Of a stretch of DNA of 64,000 nucleotides, positions 41,743 through 51,955 are shown one piece after another. Origin of the DNA: Bartonella sp. CM31XJBT (lineage in GTDB: Bacteria > Pseudomonadota > Alphaproteobacteria > Rhizobiales > Rhizobiaceae); the NCBI RefSeq assembly GCF_028618555.1, contig NZ_JAQITD010000002.1:97503-161502 (forward strand). The letters run 5' to 3'. Positions within the stretch are counted from its first letter, which is position 1. Each line of letters opens with the position of its first letter. Made by a program: the position numbers and the translations under genes. The notes beneath the pieces are model-generated. The model was not told where the DNA came from. It searched no databases and saw only the letters and a program-made list of their open reading frames with translations.

Positions 41743-42903
41743 ATGGTGCCATCAATGATTATTTCTTCAACACTTGATTATCGTAAAGCAGCAAAGCGTC
41801 GTCTTCCTCCCTTTCTTTTTCACTATATTGATGGTGGGGCTTATGCTGAAGAAACGATGCGACGTAATTGTACAGAACTTCAAGCACTTGCACTGCGTCA
41901 AAGGATTCTAAGGCAAGTTGGTGAAGTTGATCTTTCAATCAAGCTTTTTGATCAGACACTTGATTTACCGATTGTACTTGCACCTGTTGGGCTAACGGGC
42001 ATGTATGCACGTCGTGGAGAAGTAAAAGCAGCGCGTGCCGCAGCGGCAAAAGGGATTCCTTTTACTCTATCCTCTGTTTCAGTTTGTCCCATTGCGGAAG
42101 TACAAGAGGCGGTTGGAGATGCATTTTGGTTTCAACTTTATGTTCTCAAAGATCGCGGTTTCATGCGTGATGCACTAGAACGGGCTTGGTTGGCTGGTGT
42201 ACGCACGTTGGTTTTTACAGTTGATATGCCAATTCCTGGTGCACGTTATCGTGATGCGCATTCGGGAATGTCTGGTCCTTATGCTGGTTTACGCCGTTTT
42301 TTACAAGCTTTGACTCATCCATATTGGGCTTGGAACGTTGGTGTTATGGGGCGCCCTCATGATCTTGGAAATGTCTCCACTTATCTCAAAAAGAAAATTG
42401 CATTGGATGATTACGTTGGTTGGCTTGGTGCAAATTTTGATCCATCAATTGGTTGGCATGATCTACAATGGATTCGCGATTTTTGGAAAGGAAAAATGAT
42501 TTTGAAAGGTATTCTTGATCCAGAAGATGCGCGAGAAGCAGTAAAATTTGGTGCGGATGGTATTGTTGTTTCTAATCACGGCGGACGTCAGCTTGATGGT
42601 GTATTATCAACAACACGAGCGTTGCCTGCAATTGCGGATGCTGTAAAGGATCATTTGACTATTTTAGTGGACTCAGGTGTTCGTTCTGGTCTTGATGTTG
42701 TACGCATGATAGCACAAGGTGCGGATGCTGTTATGATTGGTCGTGCTTTTGTTTATGCGCTTGCAGCAGCAGGTAAGAAAGGTGTTATGCATCTCCTTGA
42801 TCTTTTTGCTAATGAAATGCGGGTAGCTATGACACTGACCGGTACTCAGACAATCAAAGATATTACACGCAAGAGTTTAGTAAATATAGATGTTTTTAAG
42901 TAA
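41743..42903 (+). CDS. lldD: FMN-dependent L-lactate dehydrogenase
   Basis: A 386-residue alpha-hydroxy-acid oxidase-family enzyme. It has [17 protein letters not shown] at the N-terminus, the FMN barrel, the catalytic-His motif [10 protein letters not shown], and [22 protein letters not shown] for phosphate binding. It probably oxidises L-lactate to pyruvate, feeding the quinone pool. A ribosome binding site (AGGAA) precedes the ATG. Reading frame intact. Confidence 0.94.
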   Translation: MVPSMIISSTLDYRKAAKRRLPPFLFHYIDGGAYAEETMRRNCTELQALALRQRILRQVGEVDLSIKLFDQTLDLPIVLAPVGLTGMYARRGEVKAARAAAAKGIPFTLSSVSVCPIAEVQEAVGDAFWFQLYVLKDRGFMRDALERAWLAGVRTLVFTVDMPIPGARYRDAHSGMSGPYAGLRRFLQALTHPYWAWNVGVMGRPHDLGNVSTYLKKKIALDDYVGWLGANFDPSIGWHDLQWIRDFWKGKMILKGILDPEDAREAVKFGADGIVVSNHGGRQLDGVLSTTRALPAIADAVKDHLTILVDSGVRSGLDVVRMIAQGADAVMIGRAFVYALAAAGKKGVMHLLDLFANEMRVAMTLTGTQTIKDITRKSLVNIDVFK

Positions 42904-42944
42904 CGAAATCAATATGTTATACTTATTTTAGAAAAAGAAAGTCT

Positions 42945-43030
42945 TTTTATAGAGGAGCATAATTATATACTTTACAAATATGTTGATAGTTAAATTTAAA
43001 TAGAAAAGATCAAGAAGCTCCTCTATAAAA
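42945..43030. repeat. Perfect 14-base inverted repeat
   Basis: The arm at 42945-42958 (TTTTATAGAGGAGC) is the exact reverse complement of 43017-43030, with 58 bases between. It is about 40 bases after lldD. It may be a large hairpin terminator, an RNA element or an element end. Confidence 0.7.
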
Positions 43031-43038
43031 TCACAGAA

Positions 43039-43076
43039 AATACTAAGTAACTACAATAATACTAAGTAACTACAAT
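43039..43076. repeat. Tandem duplication of a 19-base unit
   Basis: The unit starting AATACTAAGTAAC occurs at 43039-43057 and again at 43058-43076, just after the inverted repeat. Confidence 0.8.
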
Positions 43077-43168
43077 AATATTAACGCAAAAATCTTAATA
43101 ATAATAAACACAAAAAAAATACTAATAACATTGCATACATCTTTTATTTACGTTATTAACAGCTCATT

Positions 43169-43255
43169 CTATGGATAAAAAGGAACAAGCGCTGATATTA
43201 AAGGCAAAACAACTGTTGATATAGAAAAAATAGATATAAATAATGCTGTGAGCAT
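43169..43255 (-). CDS. Possible 28-residue hydrophobic peptide
   Basis: A short frame with ATG at 43255 and a strong ribosome binding site AGGAGGG four bases upstream. The peptide has one membrane segment (residues 4-26, LFISIFSISTVVLPLISALV) and ends in PFYP. Size and topology recall type I toxins (for example Ldr/TisB-like), which are regulated by an antisense RNA. Upstream DNA is extremely AT-rich. No homologue is recognised; gene status is inferred from the ribosome binding site and the hydrophobic pattern only. Confidence 0.4.
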   Translation of the reverse strand: MLTALFISIFSISTVVLPLISALVPFYP

Positions 43256-43289
43256 TTTTCCCTCCTATATATAAAAATATAATATATTA

Positions 43290-43520
43290 ATCACTCTTTT
43301 CCACATTAGCATAAAATATAAACCTCATTTAGTTTTATTTTAATATAGAATAATATTAATTATGTTATATAAATAAAATTATTAAAAATGTCAATATGTA
43401 TTTATTGTAATATTTAATTATAATAAAATTTTATCAATATAAATAATGTTTCTATAATCTATATATTATTTATATTAATTTTATTGAATAAGATATTATA
43501 AGGATATGATATTGTTTTTA
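43290..43520. other. Extreme AT-rich stretch
   Basis: About 230 bases are almost only A and T, far above the neighbouring sequence. It lies directly upstream of the small hydrophobic frame and inside the decayed island; no gene is seen. Confidence 0.6.
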
Positions 43521-43699
43521 TGGAGTACGTTTTTAAGCAATGAAAAAAATACCTGTACTATCTTTAAAAAAAGCTGGTTTACTGAGAGCAAGACTGCGTG
43601 AATTAATGTGCTTTTCTTGCATACTCAATGATTTATGATGTTTTTGAACTGGCGAACATATTAGGAAGCAGTTGAATATTTTTTTGTATAGTATGTCAT

Positions 43700-44180
43700 T
43701 TCTAACACTATTTATGTGTTCTAGATTTATTTCATAATTTGTTAAAAATATCCAGTTTATTTTTATTACAGATGGGGTCGTTGTGTATTCATAATGATAC
43801 AAATTGGCATAGAATGTTTTGTTCCATAATCGATTTAACAATTACATCTCCAAGCTTCTCCATGGATACTATGCTCTTCACAGACAACAACAGATTGGTG
43901 AGATTGGCATAACTCTAGCACAGATATATTATCTCAAAGTTGAATTGTTGGCACACTTGTAATTATTGGGATAACTTCATGTTTTTTGAAGCTCTTCAGT
44001 AATATAAAGACAAATCTGAACAGTTTTTTCAGTAGCAAGTAAGAGAATATCTTTTCCTTTTTTTAACAGAAGTTTTGCTGATATCAATTTTTAAAGCATT
44101 TTTATGAATATTCATAACAGCACGCTTTCCTAAACCTATATAAACGGGTACAAGATTACTCAGATTAGCAGTTTCCATTT
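43700..44180 (-). pseudogene. Transketolase-family C-terminal subunit, relic
   Basis: Minus-strand frames read SNLVPVYIGLGKRAVM, then KDILLLATEKTVQICLYITE, then VVVCEEHSIHG, which follow the order of the transketolase/DXS C-terminal domain (the last is the VEEHS-x-GG motif). At least three frameshifts and an in-frame stop are present. The tail around 43700-43790 (FLTNYEINLEHINSVRN) fits the family's end. Confidence 0.6.
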
Positions 44181-44419
44181 GATCTAATTACTACTCATAA
44201 GTAATTGAATAGTATTTACTTTATCGCTGAATAAAAAAGAAAAGTTTTTCTCTCTTTCAAGAGAGGATGGGTTGTCATCTAGCCAATAGGGATAGTTTGC
44301 GAGCAATTTGTTCGATGCTAGATAATTTAAATTGCAGTTACTTTTTATCACTTGAAGCTGTGAAAAGAAGGCGAAGATAGATGAAAGAATGTAAAAAATG
44401 ATGGATACATTTTAGGATA

Positions 44420-45055
44420 AAAAATTATAATCCTGTTAATTCCACACCTGTTGCAGCTGATATTGGTGGCAAAAGAAATTTTACCAAAAAATTATCAAAA
44501 TTATTGAGGACATTCCTCATGGCATGTAGACTAAACCTTTTTGTTGGTATGGGTGGGATTTTCTTTGAGCTGAAATTGATTCTATCCCCTGAAATCAGCA
44601 ATAATCTCTCAGGTTATGGCGTAAACTTTTTGGGGATGTTTCAACACCACTATCGTCCTTTTATGAAAAATGTTAGCATTTCAGATAAGCAGCTGTGAGG
44701 AGTTTCAACGTTTAATACAGCGAGATCCAGAAACTCTCACGGATTTAGAACGGGCTTCAAGATTTTTATATTTACAGCGATTAAGTTTTTGAGAGAAAGT
44801 AAATCGTACGATGAGAGGTGAAACCCATCGTAGCGCGCGGGGGCTTAAGCCCTTACAATTTGAAGGCGTGCTAAAACTTATTTTCCTCTGTTTAGCAGGT
44901 GTTAGCATATTTTTATTGTGCGTTATGATCGTCTAAAAATCTTGTTCTATCTTTTACCACTTTAATTGTGGTTCTGAAGGTTATAAAGAAAGGATTTTTA
45001 TAAGCGAGAGGATTATCAGCCGATGTCTAAGCTGTTTGCATAAATAAAGGGGAGT
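44420..45055 (+). pseudogene. D12-class DNA adenine methyltransferase, relic
   Basis: Successive frames read ADIGGKRNFTKKL (an AP-x-GGK-like SAM motif), LFVGMGGIFF (FxGxG motif region), HHYRPFMK, then EEFQRLIQRDPETLTDLERA, SRFLYLQRLSF, and finally a degraded FYL-P-HFNCGSEGY region equivalent to DPPY. This matches phage-type D12 Dam enzymes. Stops and shifts interrupt every part. It is a decayed prophage gene. Confidence 0.75.
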
Positions 45056-45649
45056 TTTTTGTCTTTAAGCAATATGCTAGAAATTCAAAAAACTTTAGTT
45101 AACTTCATAAAAGAGATTACACCATCTTATACAGATTGCTCTGCAAATAACACAATTGCTGGTAAGGAATGGGGCATCACCAATTTTGATTTCTAAAAAA
45201 GAAACAATACGTATTAAATAGTCTTTAACTTTACAGACTTTTTAAGAATCCTTTCAGAACCTTTTGAAAAAAGTGAATTGATAGAAGATTTTCTATCAAA
45301 ATATAGCAACTTTTCTAACAAGTTACGAATAAATCTAAAAATATATATTAAATATAAAAAACAGTGCGATATGCGGGCTGTCTGGGCTTTAGAAATAAGA
45401 ATCAAAGCGTATAAAGATGCATAGAGGTGAGATTGAGACATATCATTTTTATGATTCAATAAAAAAATTAAAGAAAAAATTCTATATCAAAAATTGAAGG
45501 TAGTTTAAAAGGTGGACGAGCAATGCATGGAAGGATGAGCGAGAAGGTGAATTAGGTGAGGGCGATTTATAGATTATCAGTATCTTTGTAAAAGTACCTT
45601 CTCAAGATAAATATTGTGATAAAGTAAGATTGTGGTTGAGTGTCGAAAA

Positions 45650-46080
45650 GATAATACGCGCTCTTAATTTTTCCGTTATACACATCAAAATAAACGCCAT
45701 GAAAGGCACGGTCCTATTACAAACTTTCTCTAAGAGCAGTACATGAGTTTGCAAGATATTACAGTGATATTTTAAAAGAAGGATTTTATTTCAGGAAGAA
45801 ATTGTCTTAAAATAGCAAAGCAATATTTTCCAAGAAATTGCCAGGCCAATTTTGAAAGTAAAAAAGCTAAGTTAAAAAATAAAAGAAAAAATGGTTGTTG
45901 GTTTTCTCTACTGGAGTTGCATGTTATTTCCCACATAGGAAATTTACCTATAGAAAAATTAACAGCCAAGATCATTCACAATGTGTTCCCGCCACTTTAG
46001 CATGAAAAAGCAGATATAGTGCGAAAGTATTTGCCTTATCGTCAACATCATTATTATAATTAGGAAGCTGAAGCAACGTC
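45650..46080 (+). pseudogene. Tyrosine integrase, relic
   Basis: The plus strand reads AVHEFARYYSDILKEGF, similar to QARELATGWRSVLREGRDPI of the integrase at 17.4-18.5 kb, and then FSLLELHVISHIGNLPIEKL with HEKADIVRKYL, matching LPLRLHILPKLGCLPVSEI and HTKAGTARTAL. A Trp codon before HEKAD is TAG. Orientation is opposite to the intact integrase. Confidence 0.75.
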
Positions 46081-46600
46081 ATTTACAAATCACATAAAGC
46101 CTATACCATTATTCATTATATAGTTCCGTAGATTGCTTTTCTTCAAGCATCCGGCTCCTAGATATTATTTTTGTTGAAAACAGAACCTTTGTGTATGATC
46201 AGTTCTTTGAACGACGATAGTAGTGCTATCCATAAAATCTTTTCTCATCTTCTTTTGATAAGATAACAAAGATGCCCTTAGAATACATCAATAGACTTAA
46301 TCATTTTACACAAATATAACCTGTTGAATCCTTTAGTTTCAACTTAAACGTCCCTTAGTCACTCTAATTAAACCCAATCGACCACCAGAGTGTTTTAATC
46401 CTTTAAGTGCTTTTACTTTCTAATCTGAATGTATCCACCTCTTTTAAATCTTTTCATTGATAGATGTTTCAGAGAAATTATATTTTTATCACTTTATTTT
46501 CCGTTTATGTCTCCAATCACATAAACGTTCACCTTGTTCATTATGTTTTAAAATATCTCTCGCCAAATTTGGACTAATGACATTGATATCTTGTCGATTC
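46081..46600. other. Decayed prophage DNA
   Basis: No open gene. Minus-strand fragments such as EILKHNEQGERLCDWRHK look like the end of a phage gene but cannot be assigned. Confidence 0.4.
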
Positions 46601-46609
46601 AAATAAATT

Positions 46610-46833
46610 GGCAGCCATCCAATACAAGAAGTTCATTCATTCGTCGCGCAACTAGCTAGAAAGCTTAGTGCGCACATCAGCATCACTTTTCTATTAATTT
46701 CATTTTCTATCTCAAGCCGTGTTATCGCTATCTTGAAAGCTTCCTTTGTTTGCTTTTGCTTCTCAACTTTTTTCCCAAGAAAAAAGGCTTTGACTAAAGC
46801 TATAAGAAAAGCTGCTATGATCGCTGACCTCAC
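46610..46833 (-). pseudogene. Phage lysis-type (Rz-like) protein, frameshifted
   Basis: A frame of 66 codons starts with a membrane segment (IIAAFLIALVKAFFLG) followed by a charged helix (KKVEKQKQTKEAFK, ITRLEIENEINRK), which resembles small phage spanin/holin-associated proteins. After INRK the other frame continues better (SDADVRTKLSS), implying a frameshift and then a stop. The current frame ends in CALSFLASCATNE. Confidence 0.5.
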
Positions 46834-47114
46834 CGTCAGATATTTTTTTCCATATGAATAACGCTTTTGTCTTTTTCATATGAAGCATTTTGTGGGGTGT
46901 TCGGGTCCAATGGTATCACCTTTGTCTGGTGTTGTATTGGCTACGTTTCCAGCAGCGTCTTAAGCAAATCAATCAAGCTATTGAAATCTTTTTAGAGGCA
47001 ATAGCACAAGAGACAAAAAAGATTTTGACAAAAAGCCGCTTAAAGATATAGGAAGTTCTCTCCTCCTAGCCCCCCAGCCCATTTACATAACATAAAAAAG
47101 AGAAAGGCAATGAA

Positions 47115-47270
47115 ATGATATTTGATGATGGCGATAGATATGTAACAATCCGTGAATGTGCACAGCTTTTTAGTGTATCCACAACAACGATTCGCCATTA
47201 GATGCCTCAGGTGTATTTCCAAAGCCATGCAAGCTAGGGAGAGCAGTAAGGTGAAGGAAAAAAGAGATTT
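47115..47270 (+). pseudogene. AlpA-like excisionase, relic
   Basis: Reads DGDRYVTIRECAQLFSVSTT then TIRH before a TAG, then resumes in another frame as FPKPCKLGRAVR before a TGA. This is the AlpA/MerR-type winged helix order, as in the intact gene at 17.0 kb. Two Trp codons appear to have become stops. Confidence 0.65.
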
Positions 47271-47416
47271 TAGCATTCACTTCAACGAAAAATAAGGAGA
47301 AAATAAGAACAAATTAGGTAAAATTATATAAACTGTAGAAGGTGGTCTAAAAGGTGGTCTGAAAATGGCTATTTAAAGAAAAAATCTATATATTTCAATA
47401 TGTTTAAGAAATAAAA

Positions 47417-47492
47417 TGGTGCCGCATGCCGGATTCGAACCAGCGACCCCATCATTACGAATGATGTGCTCTACCAACTGAGCTAATGCGGC
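47417..47492 (-). tRNA. tRNA-Thr (anticodon CGU)
   Basis: A 76-base cloverleaf with encoded CCA. Acceptor GCCGCAT pairs with ATGCGGC; D-arm AGCTCAGTTGGTAGAGC; anticodon stem CATCA/TGATG with loop TTCGTAA giving CGT; T-arm GGTTCGAATCC. The tRNA borders the decayed prophage region on its 3' side, a common integration site. Confidence 0.97.
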
Positions 47493-47949
47493 ATAGGTTT
47501 GTAAGTCAATGAAACAAAACTAATTTGAGGGTAATAGCTAAAAGTACGTATAAAAGCAAGAATGCATTTTTTCAATAATTTATAAATATGATAATAATTT
47601 GAAGGAGAAGTATGTAAAAGTCAGAGGAAAGTATTCTTTGACCTTAATGCTATAAAATGCTTTCCAATTTAGATAACACTTAAATTAAGAAGCTGGGAAT
47701 GTAGATCTTTAGGATGAAAAATGGTGTCACGATATCTTAGTAAAGATAAAAACATTTTCTGGTTCTTGAGAAAGAAATTTGTTGCATAAGTGATTGGGAA
47801 AATAAAGATCATCATAAACCCTTTATAATGTGCAAATAAGATGAGTAGAATTAGTTTAAAAGTTACTTCTCATTTTTATGGGAAGAAAAAGGGAGGAGGA
47901 TTAATAAAATTATTAATCACGTTTTTTTATTTAAGAGGGAGTAAAAATC
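47493..47949. other. Gap without a gene
   Basis: AT-rich sequence between tRNA-Thr and the slyX relic. A segment at about 47830-47860 (TTATAATGTGCAAATAAG) resembles the block downstream of the integrase start in the dispersed repeat, but too little remains to call it. Confidence 0.4.
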
Positions 47950-48152
47950 ATGTCGGATGAAGATCGGCTGATAGAACTAGAAATGAAGCTAGCTTACCAA
48001 GAAAAATTCATTGAAGAACTTTCTCGAGAGGTAATTAATCAATGGAAAAGTTTGGATGAGATATCTAAAAAGTTGATATTTTAGTGAGACGATTTTCAGA
48101 TTTAAAAGAACAGAGTGTTACTGAAGCTGTTATCTTACCATTTTCTCAATAG
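47950..48152 (+). pseudogene. slyX: SlyX-like protein, frameshifted
   Basis: From the ATG the frame reads MSDEDRLIELEMKLAYQEKF then IEELSREVINQWKSLDEISK, the SlyX coiled-coil pattern, and then stops (TAG). One base inserted into the AAAAA run just before (about 48074-48078) would restore VDILVRRFSDLKEQS to the end at 48152. The total of 203 bases is one short of a whole number of codons. A ribosome binding site (AGAGGGAG) is present. Confidence 0.75.
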
Positions 48153-48650
48153 GGAGAAGGTGCGAAATATTTTTTATCATAATTGCAATTATTTACAGAT
48201 GAGTTTTTATTTCACGCATTTTGTTAGACTTGTAGAATAATTTTTATAAGCTTCTTCATTAATTCTAATAAGTTCTAATCTTATAAGGAGAGCTGATATT
48301 AGAAGACGTTTTTTTACATGGGGTTTCTAGTACGAAAATTAAGAAAAGTTTTTGTAGAGTATAAAGAAGCAGCCATAGAAAAATATATGAACTGCAATAT
48401 TTTAAGTTTTTTCTGTACAGAGTTTTCTTATAGGTGGGAGGTAGATTTATTCGCTAATTTTTTTAAATTGATACAAATGAAGTGATGTTATCGTTATCTA
48501 TAGAAATCATAAGTGAGCGTCTATATTTATAATAAAGCGTTTTAATTTGTTCTGATGATCAAGTGATTTTCAGTTGTTTTATAGAGTGAGGGGTTTTAAG
48601 CGACATCGATTATGTTATAGGACAGAGAGCTCTAGAAGTTTTTTTCAAGA
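48153..48650. other. Gap without a gene
   Basis: No open frame of note, no repeat and no RNA structure noticed. Confidence 0.4.
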
Positions 48651-48989
48651 TCAAATGTACTCTTCGTTATATGTATATGATATTTTGTGAAAAGGCTTTT
48701 GTTTTTCGTAATTTAAGATACAAAATACTATTGCTAAAGCACCAAAGATAGACCATGCGGGTAAATAAGTGAGAGTAATGCAAATTGAGGACAGAAAATC
48801 AGGCATTACCTTGCATAGAGATTGATTAAGGTGATAGATATCTGTTTGCAGAAGGTTTATTAAAATTTTATTAAAGGGGGTTGTTGTCCAATGTGATGTG
48901 ATTACAGAGTGTGCGTTATCAATGACCAATGCTATAATGGTTAGTGTAACGAAAATGAAGGACATTAATTTAAATAAAGGGTGGAGCAT
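48651..48989 (-). CDS. Small membrane protein of unknown function
   Basis: A 112-residue protein with two membrane segments (about residues 6-25 and 75-95: YLPAWSIFGALAIVFCILNY) and an intervening amphipathic stretch. It resembles a conserved Rhizobiales two-helix protein; no function is known to me. A broken fragment of the same gene lies at 18.8 kb. The ribosome binding site is weak. Confidence 0.65.
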   Translation of the reverse strand: MLHPLFKLMSFIFVTLTIIALVIDNAHSVITSHWTTTPFNKILINLLQTDIYHLNQSLCKVMPDFLSSICITLTYLPAWSIFGALAIVFCILNYEKQKPFHKISYTYNEEYI

Positions 48990-49150
48990 ATTTTTTCTTA
49001 AAACTTCAACGGGACATACGTATAATGCACAAAAAAATGAGGAGTTGCATTATGATGAGAAAATAAGTTTACGTTTGTTTTGTGTTTTTTGAAAGAGGTG
49101 CCTAATTTTTCAATAAAAGTTGAGGTTAAGTTCAACAAAAGTAGTGAGGC

Positions 49151-50581
49151 ATGATGTCTGAAAAAAAGCACGAGGAATTGAAGCGTAGCCTTCAAAATCG
49201 CCATGTTCAAATGATTGCTTTGGGTGGCGTTATTGGGACGGGACTTTTTTATGGGTCAACCGAGGCAATTCAATTAGCTGGTCCCTCAGTTATTTTATCT
49301 TATCTTGTCGGCGGGCTTATTATGTATTTCATTATGCGAATGCTTGGTGAAATGTCAGTAGAAGAACCGTCTTCAGGAGCATTTAGTTTTTTTGCTTATA
49401 AATATTGGGGGAGATTAGCTGGTTTCATAACAGGTTGGAATTATTGGTTTCTTTATATTCTTGTGAGCATGGCTGAACTTACAGTGATAGGGTTTTACCT
49501 TGATCATTGGATTTTGATTGATCATTGGAAGACATCTTTCATTGTTCTTTTATTTGTTACATTTGTTAATTTGTTTAATGTTCGTTTTTATGGAGAATTT
49601 GAATTTGTTTGCGCTTTGATCAAAGTGGCTGCTGTTATTGGTATGATTATTTTGGGAATTTTTCTCATTGTCACTGGACTAGGGGAAAATCAAGCGAATA
49701 TTCATTATCTTTGGGACCATGGCGGTTTTTTCCCTTATGGAGCAGTAGGGGTTGTTTTAGCAACTTCTGTAGTAATGTTTTCTTTTGGAGGAACGGAGCT
49801 TATTGGTATTGCTGCTGGAGAAGCATCTAATCCACAAAAAACAATTCCAGCGGCTATTCGTCAAGTTATGTGGAGGATTATAATTTTTTATATTGGTTCT
49901 ATCAGCGTTATTATGATAATCAGCCCTTGGAATATGATTGGAAAAAATGGTAGTCCTTTTGTCACAATTTTCGAGACTATAGGAATTCCTGCTGCTGGTC
50001 ATATTTTGAATTTTGTGGTGATTATGGCTGCTATTTCTGTTTACAATAGTGGCATTTATTCTAATGGCCGTATGCTTTATAGTTTAGCTGTACAAAAAAA
50101 TGCACCACATATTTTTAGTAAACTGAGTGCTGCTCGTGTTCCTTATATTGCTATCCTTTTTTCATCATTATGTACGGCGTTGATTGTCGTTGTTAATGCT
50201 CTTGTTCCTGATAATAGTTTCATGCGGATCATGGCTCTTGCAACTGCAGCAGCAGTGATTACTTGGGCTATTATTGTTATTGTTCATTTGAAATTTCGCA
50301 ATGCATATAAGAACAGAAAGGGCGATTTTATTTATGCATTTGGTTTATATCCTTACGCTAACTATCTTTGCCTCAGCTTTCTTGCTTTATTGTTTTGCAT
50401 TATGTTTGTCAGTGGTTTTAGGCAAAATGGATTGATGACTCGACTTTTTGATATGATAGGAATAAGCGTGCCTTTTCTTGAAACATATATTCCTGTACAG
50501 ATGCCTGATATGAGTTTGGCAGTCATTATCATTCCTCTATGGTGCTTGTTATTACTTTTAGGTTATAAACTGAAACGATAG
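49151..50581 (+). CDS. Amino-acid permease (APC/AAT family)
   Basis: A 476-residue inner-membrane transporter with 12 predicted membrane segments. The first helix carries the APC substrate-site motif GGVIGTGLFYGS, and other family features include GAFSFFAYKYWG and FSFGGTELIGIAAGEA-NPQKTIP. It is nearest to the amino-acid:H+ symporters such as AroP, ProY and LysP. The substrate cannot be told. The ATG at 49151 or the ATG at 49154 follow GTGAGG. Intact. Confidence 0.92.
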   Translation: MMSEKKHEELKRSLQNRHVQMIALGGVIGTGLFYGSTEAIQLAGPSVILSYLVGGLIMYFIMRMLGEMSVEEPSSGAFSFFAYKYWGRLAGFITGWNYWFLYILVSMAELTVIGFYLDHWILIDHWKTSFIVLLFVTFVNLFNVRFYGEFEFVCALIKVAAVIGMIILGIFLIVTGLGENQANIHYLWDHGGFFPYGAVGVVLATSVVMFSFGGTELIGIAAGEASNPQKTIPAAIRQVMWRIIIFYIGSISVIMIISPWNMIGKNGSPFVTIFETIGIPAAGHILNFVVIMAAISVYNSGIYSNGRMLYSLAVQKNAPHIFSKLSAARVPYIAILFSSLCTALIVVVNALVPDNSFMRIMALATAAAVITWAIIVIVHLKFRNAYKNRKGDFIYAFGLYPYANYLCLSFLALLFCIMFVSGFRQNGLMTRLFDMIGISVPFLETYIPVQMPDMSLAVIIIPLWCLLLLLGYKLKR

Positions 50582-50621
50582 AGAAAGAAGAGCTAATAAA
50601 AGGGATTGATTGGAATAAACT

Positions 50622-51302
50622 TTGGGGATTATAAAATTTGATGAGGTAACACAAGTTTTTGGTGATTTGTGTGTTTTAAGAAATATTACTGTACAGCTTA
50701 CCGAAAGACGAATTGCTATTATAGGTGCGAATGGTTCTGGAAAAAGTACATTTGTTCGTCTTATTAATGGGCTCCAATTACCATCTCATGGTTTTGTAAG
50801 CGTTGATGGGCTTGATACAAAACGCGATGCAAAAGCAGTAAAGCGTAAAGTTGGATTTGTTTTTCAAAATCCAGATAATCAGATTGTTTTACCATTAGTT
50901 GAAGAGGACTTATCCTTTGGTCTCAAAAATTTAAAGCTTAATAAAGATGAAATTAAGGAGCGTGTAGATGAAATTTTACAGCGCTATGAACTTCAAGATT
51001 TCAGAAATCACGCTGTCCATTTATTAAGTGGTGGGCAAAAACAACTCGTTGCTATTTCCGGTGTAGTTGCAATGAAACCAGACTACATTATTTTTGATGA
51101 GCCGACGACATTACTTGATTTGCGAAATAAGCATCGCGTTACGCAAGTGATAGAAGAATTACCACAAACTGCAATAGTTGTATCGCATGATTTAGAGTTT
51201 TTGAAAAAGTTTGATAGAGTGCTGGTTTTTGATAAGGGGGAGATAGCAATTGATGATGTACCTTTTGTTGCTATAAAGGAGTATATAAGAAGAATGTCAT
51301 GA
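50622..51302 (+). CDS. bioM: Biotin ECF transporter ATPase BioM
   Basis: An energy-coupling-factor ABC ATPase of 226 residues. Walker A is GANGSGKST, the signature is [12 protein letters not shown] and Walker B is [12 protein letters not shown]; the D-loop and His switch (VVSHDL) follow. It provides energy to BioN and BioY for biotin uptake. The start is a TTG with a weak ribosome binding site. The order bioM-bioN-bioY with short overlaps (4 bases each) indicates one operon. Confidence 0.93.
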   Translation: MGIIKFDEVTQVFGDLCVLRNITVQLTERRIAIIGANGSGKSTFVRLINGLQLPSHGFVSVDGLDTKRDAKAVKRKVGFVFQNPDNQIVLPLVEEDLSFGLKNLKLNKDEIKERVDEILQRYELQDFRNHAVHLLSGGQKQLVAISGVVAMKPDYIIFDEPTTLLDLRNKHRVTQVIEELPQTAIVVSHDLEFLKKFDRVLVFDKGEIAIDDVPFVAIKEYIRRMS

Positions 51303-51955
51303 TCGGTTTATATATTCCGAGGGATACATTTATTCATAGGTTAAGGCCTGGAGTTAAGTTATTATTTCTTACGGCGTGTGGAACTTTTATAATAATGGTT
51401 TCTTCCATAGCGCTTCTTGGTTTATTTTTGTTGTTTGTCATCTTATTCTATAGAGTCGCCAAGATCCCTTTCAAAACTGTGATAAAGCAATTTAAATCGA
51501 TGGGATTGCTTTTAGTTCTTCTATTTGTATTTCAAACTATTTTTAGCGGTTGGCTTACAGGGGTTGAGGTCATATTACGTCTTGTTATCCTCTTTTCTTT
51601 ATCATCAGTTATTTCATTCACAACAAAAGTGTCAGATATGGTGGATGCAATTGAAGCAGGCCTCCAGCCCTTTCGTTGTTTTGGTATAAATCCATCAAAA
51701 GTGAGTATGGTTATCTCTATGGCGATCAGGTTTATTCCTCTTTTGAGTGAAAAGTTTAATGAGGTGCATGAAGCACAGCAAGCACGGGGACTTAATACTA
51801 ACATTGTTGCTCTTGCGATACCTTTAATTATACGGACCATAAGAATGGCGTCAGAAGTGGCTGAAGCATTGGAAGCGCGTTCTTATGATGCTGATACTAT
51901 TGATACAGCATCTCGTAATAATCAGAGTTTTTATAGTAAAAGAAGAATTAAATGA
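51299..51955 (+). CDS. bioN: Biotin ECF transporter T component BioN
   Basis: The 218-residue membrane-coupling subunit with about five or six membrane segments. It has the ECF-T signature AQQARGL (the conserved ARG motif) and a second EALEARS motif near the C-terminus. Both contact the ATPase. It overlaps bioM and bioY at ATGA-type junctions. Confidence 0.92.
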   Translation: MIGLYIPRDTFIHRLRPGVKLLFLTACGTFIIMVSSIALLGLFLLFVILFYRVAKIPFKTVIKQFKSMGLLLVLLFVFQTIFSGWLTGVEVILRLVILFSLSSVISFTTKVSDMVDAIEAGLQPFRCFGINPSKVSMVISMAIRFIPLLSEKFNEVHEAQQARGLNTNIVALAIPLIIRTIRMASEVAEALEARSYDADTIDTASRNNQSFYSKRRIK

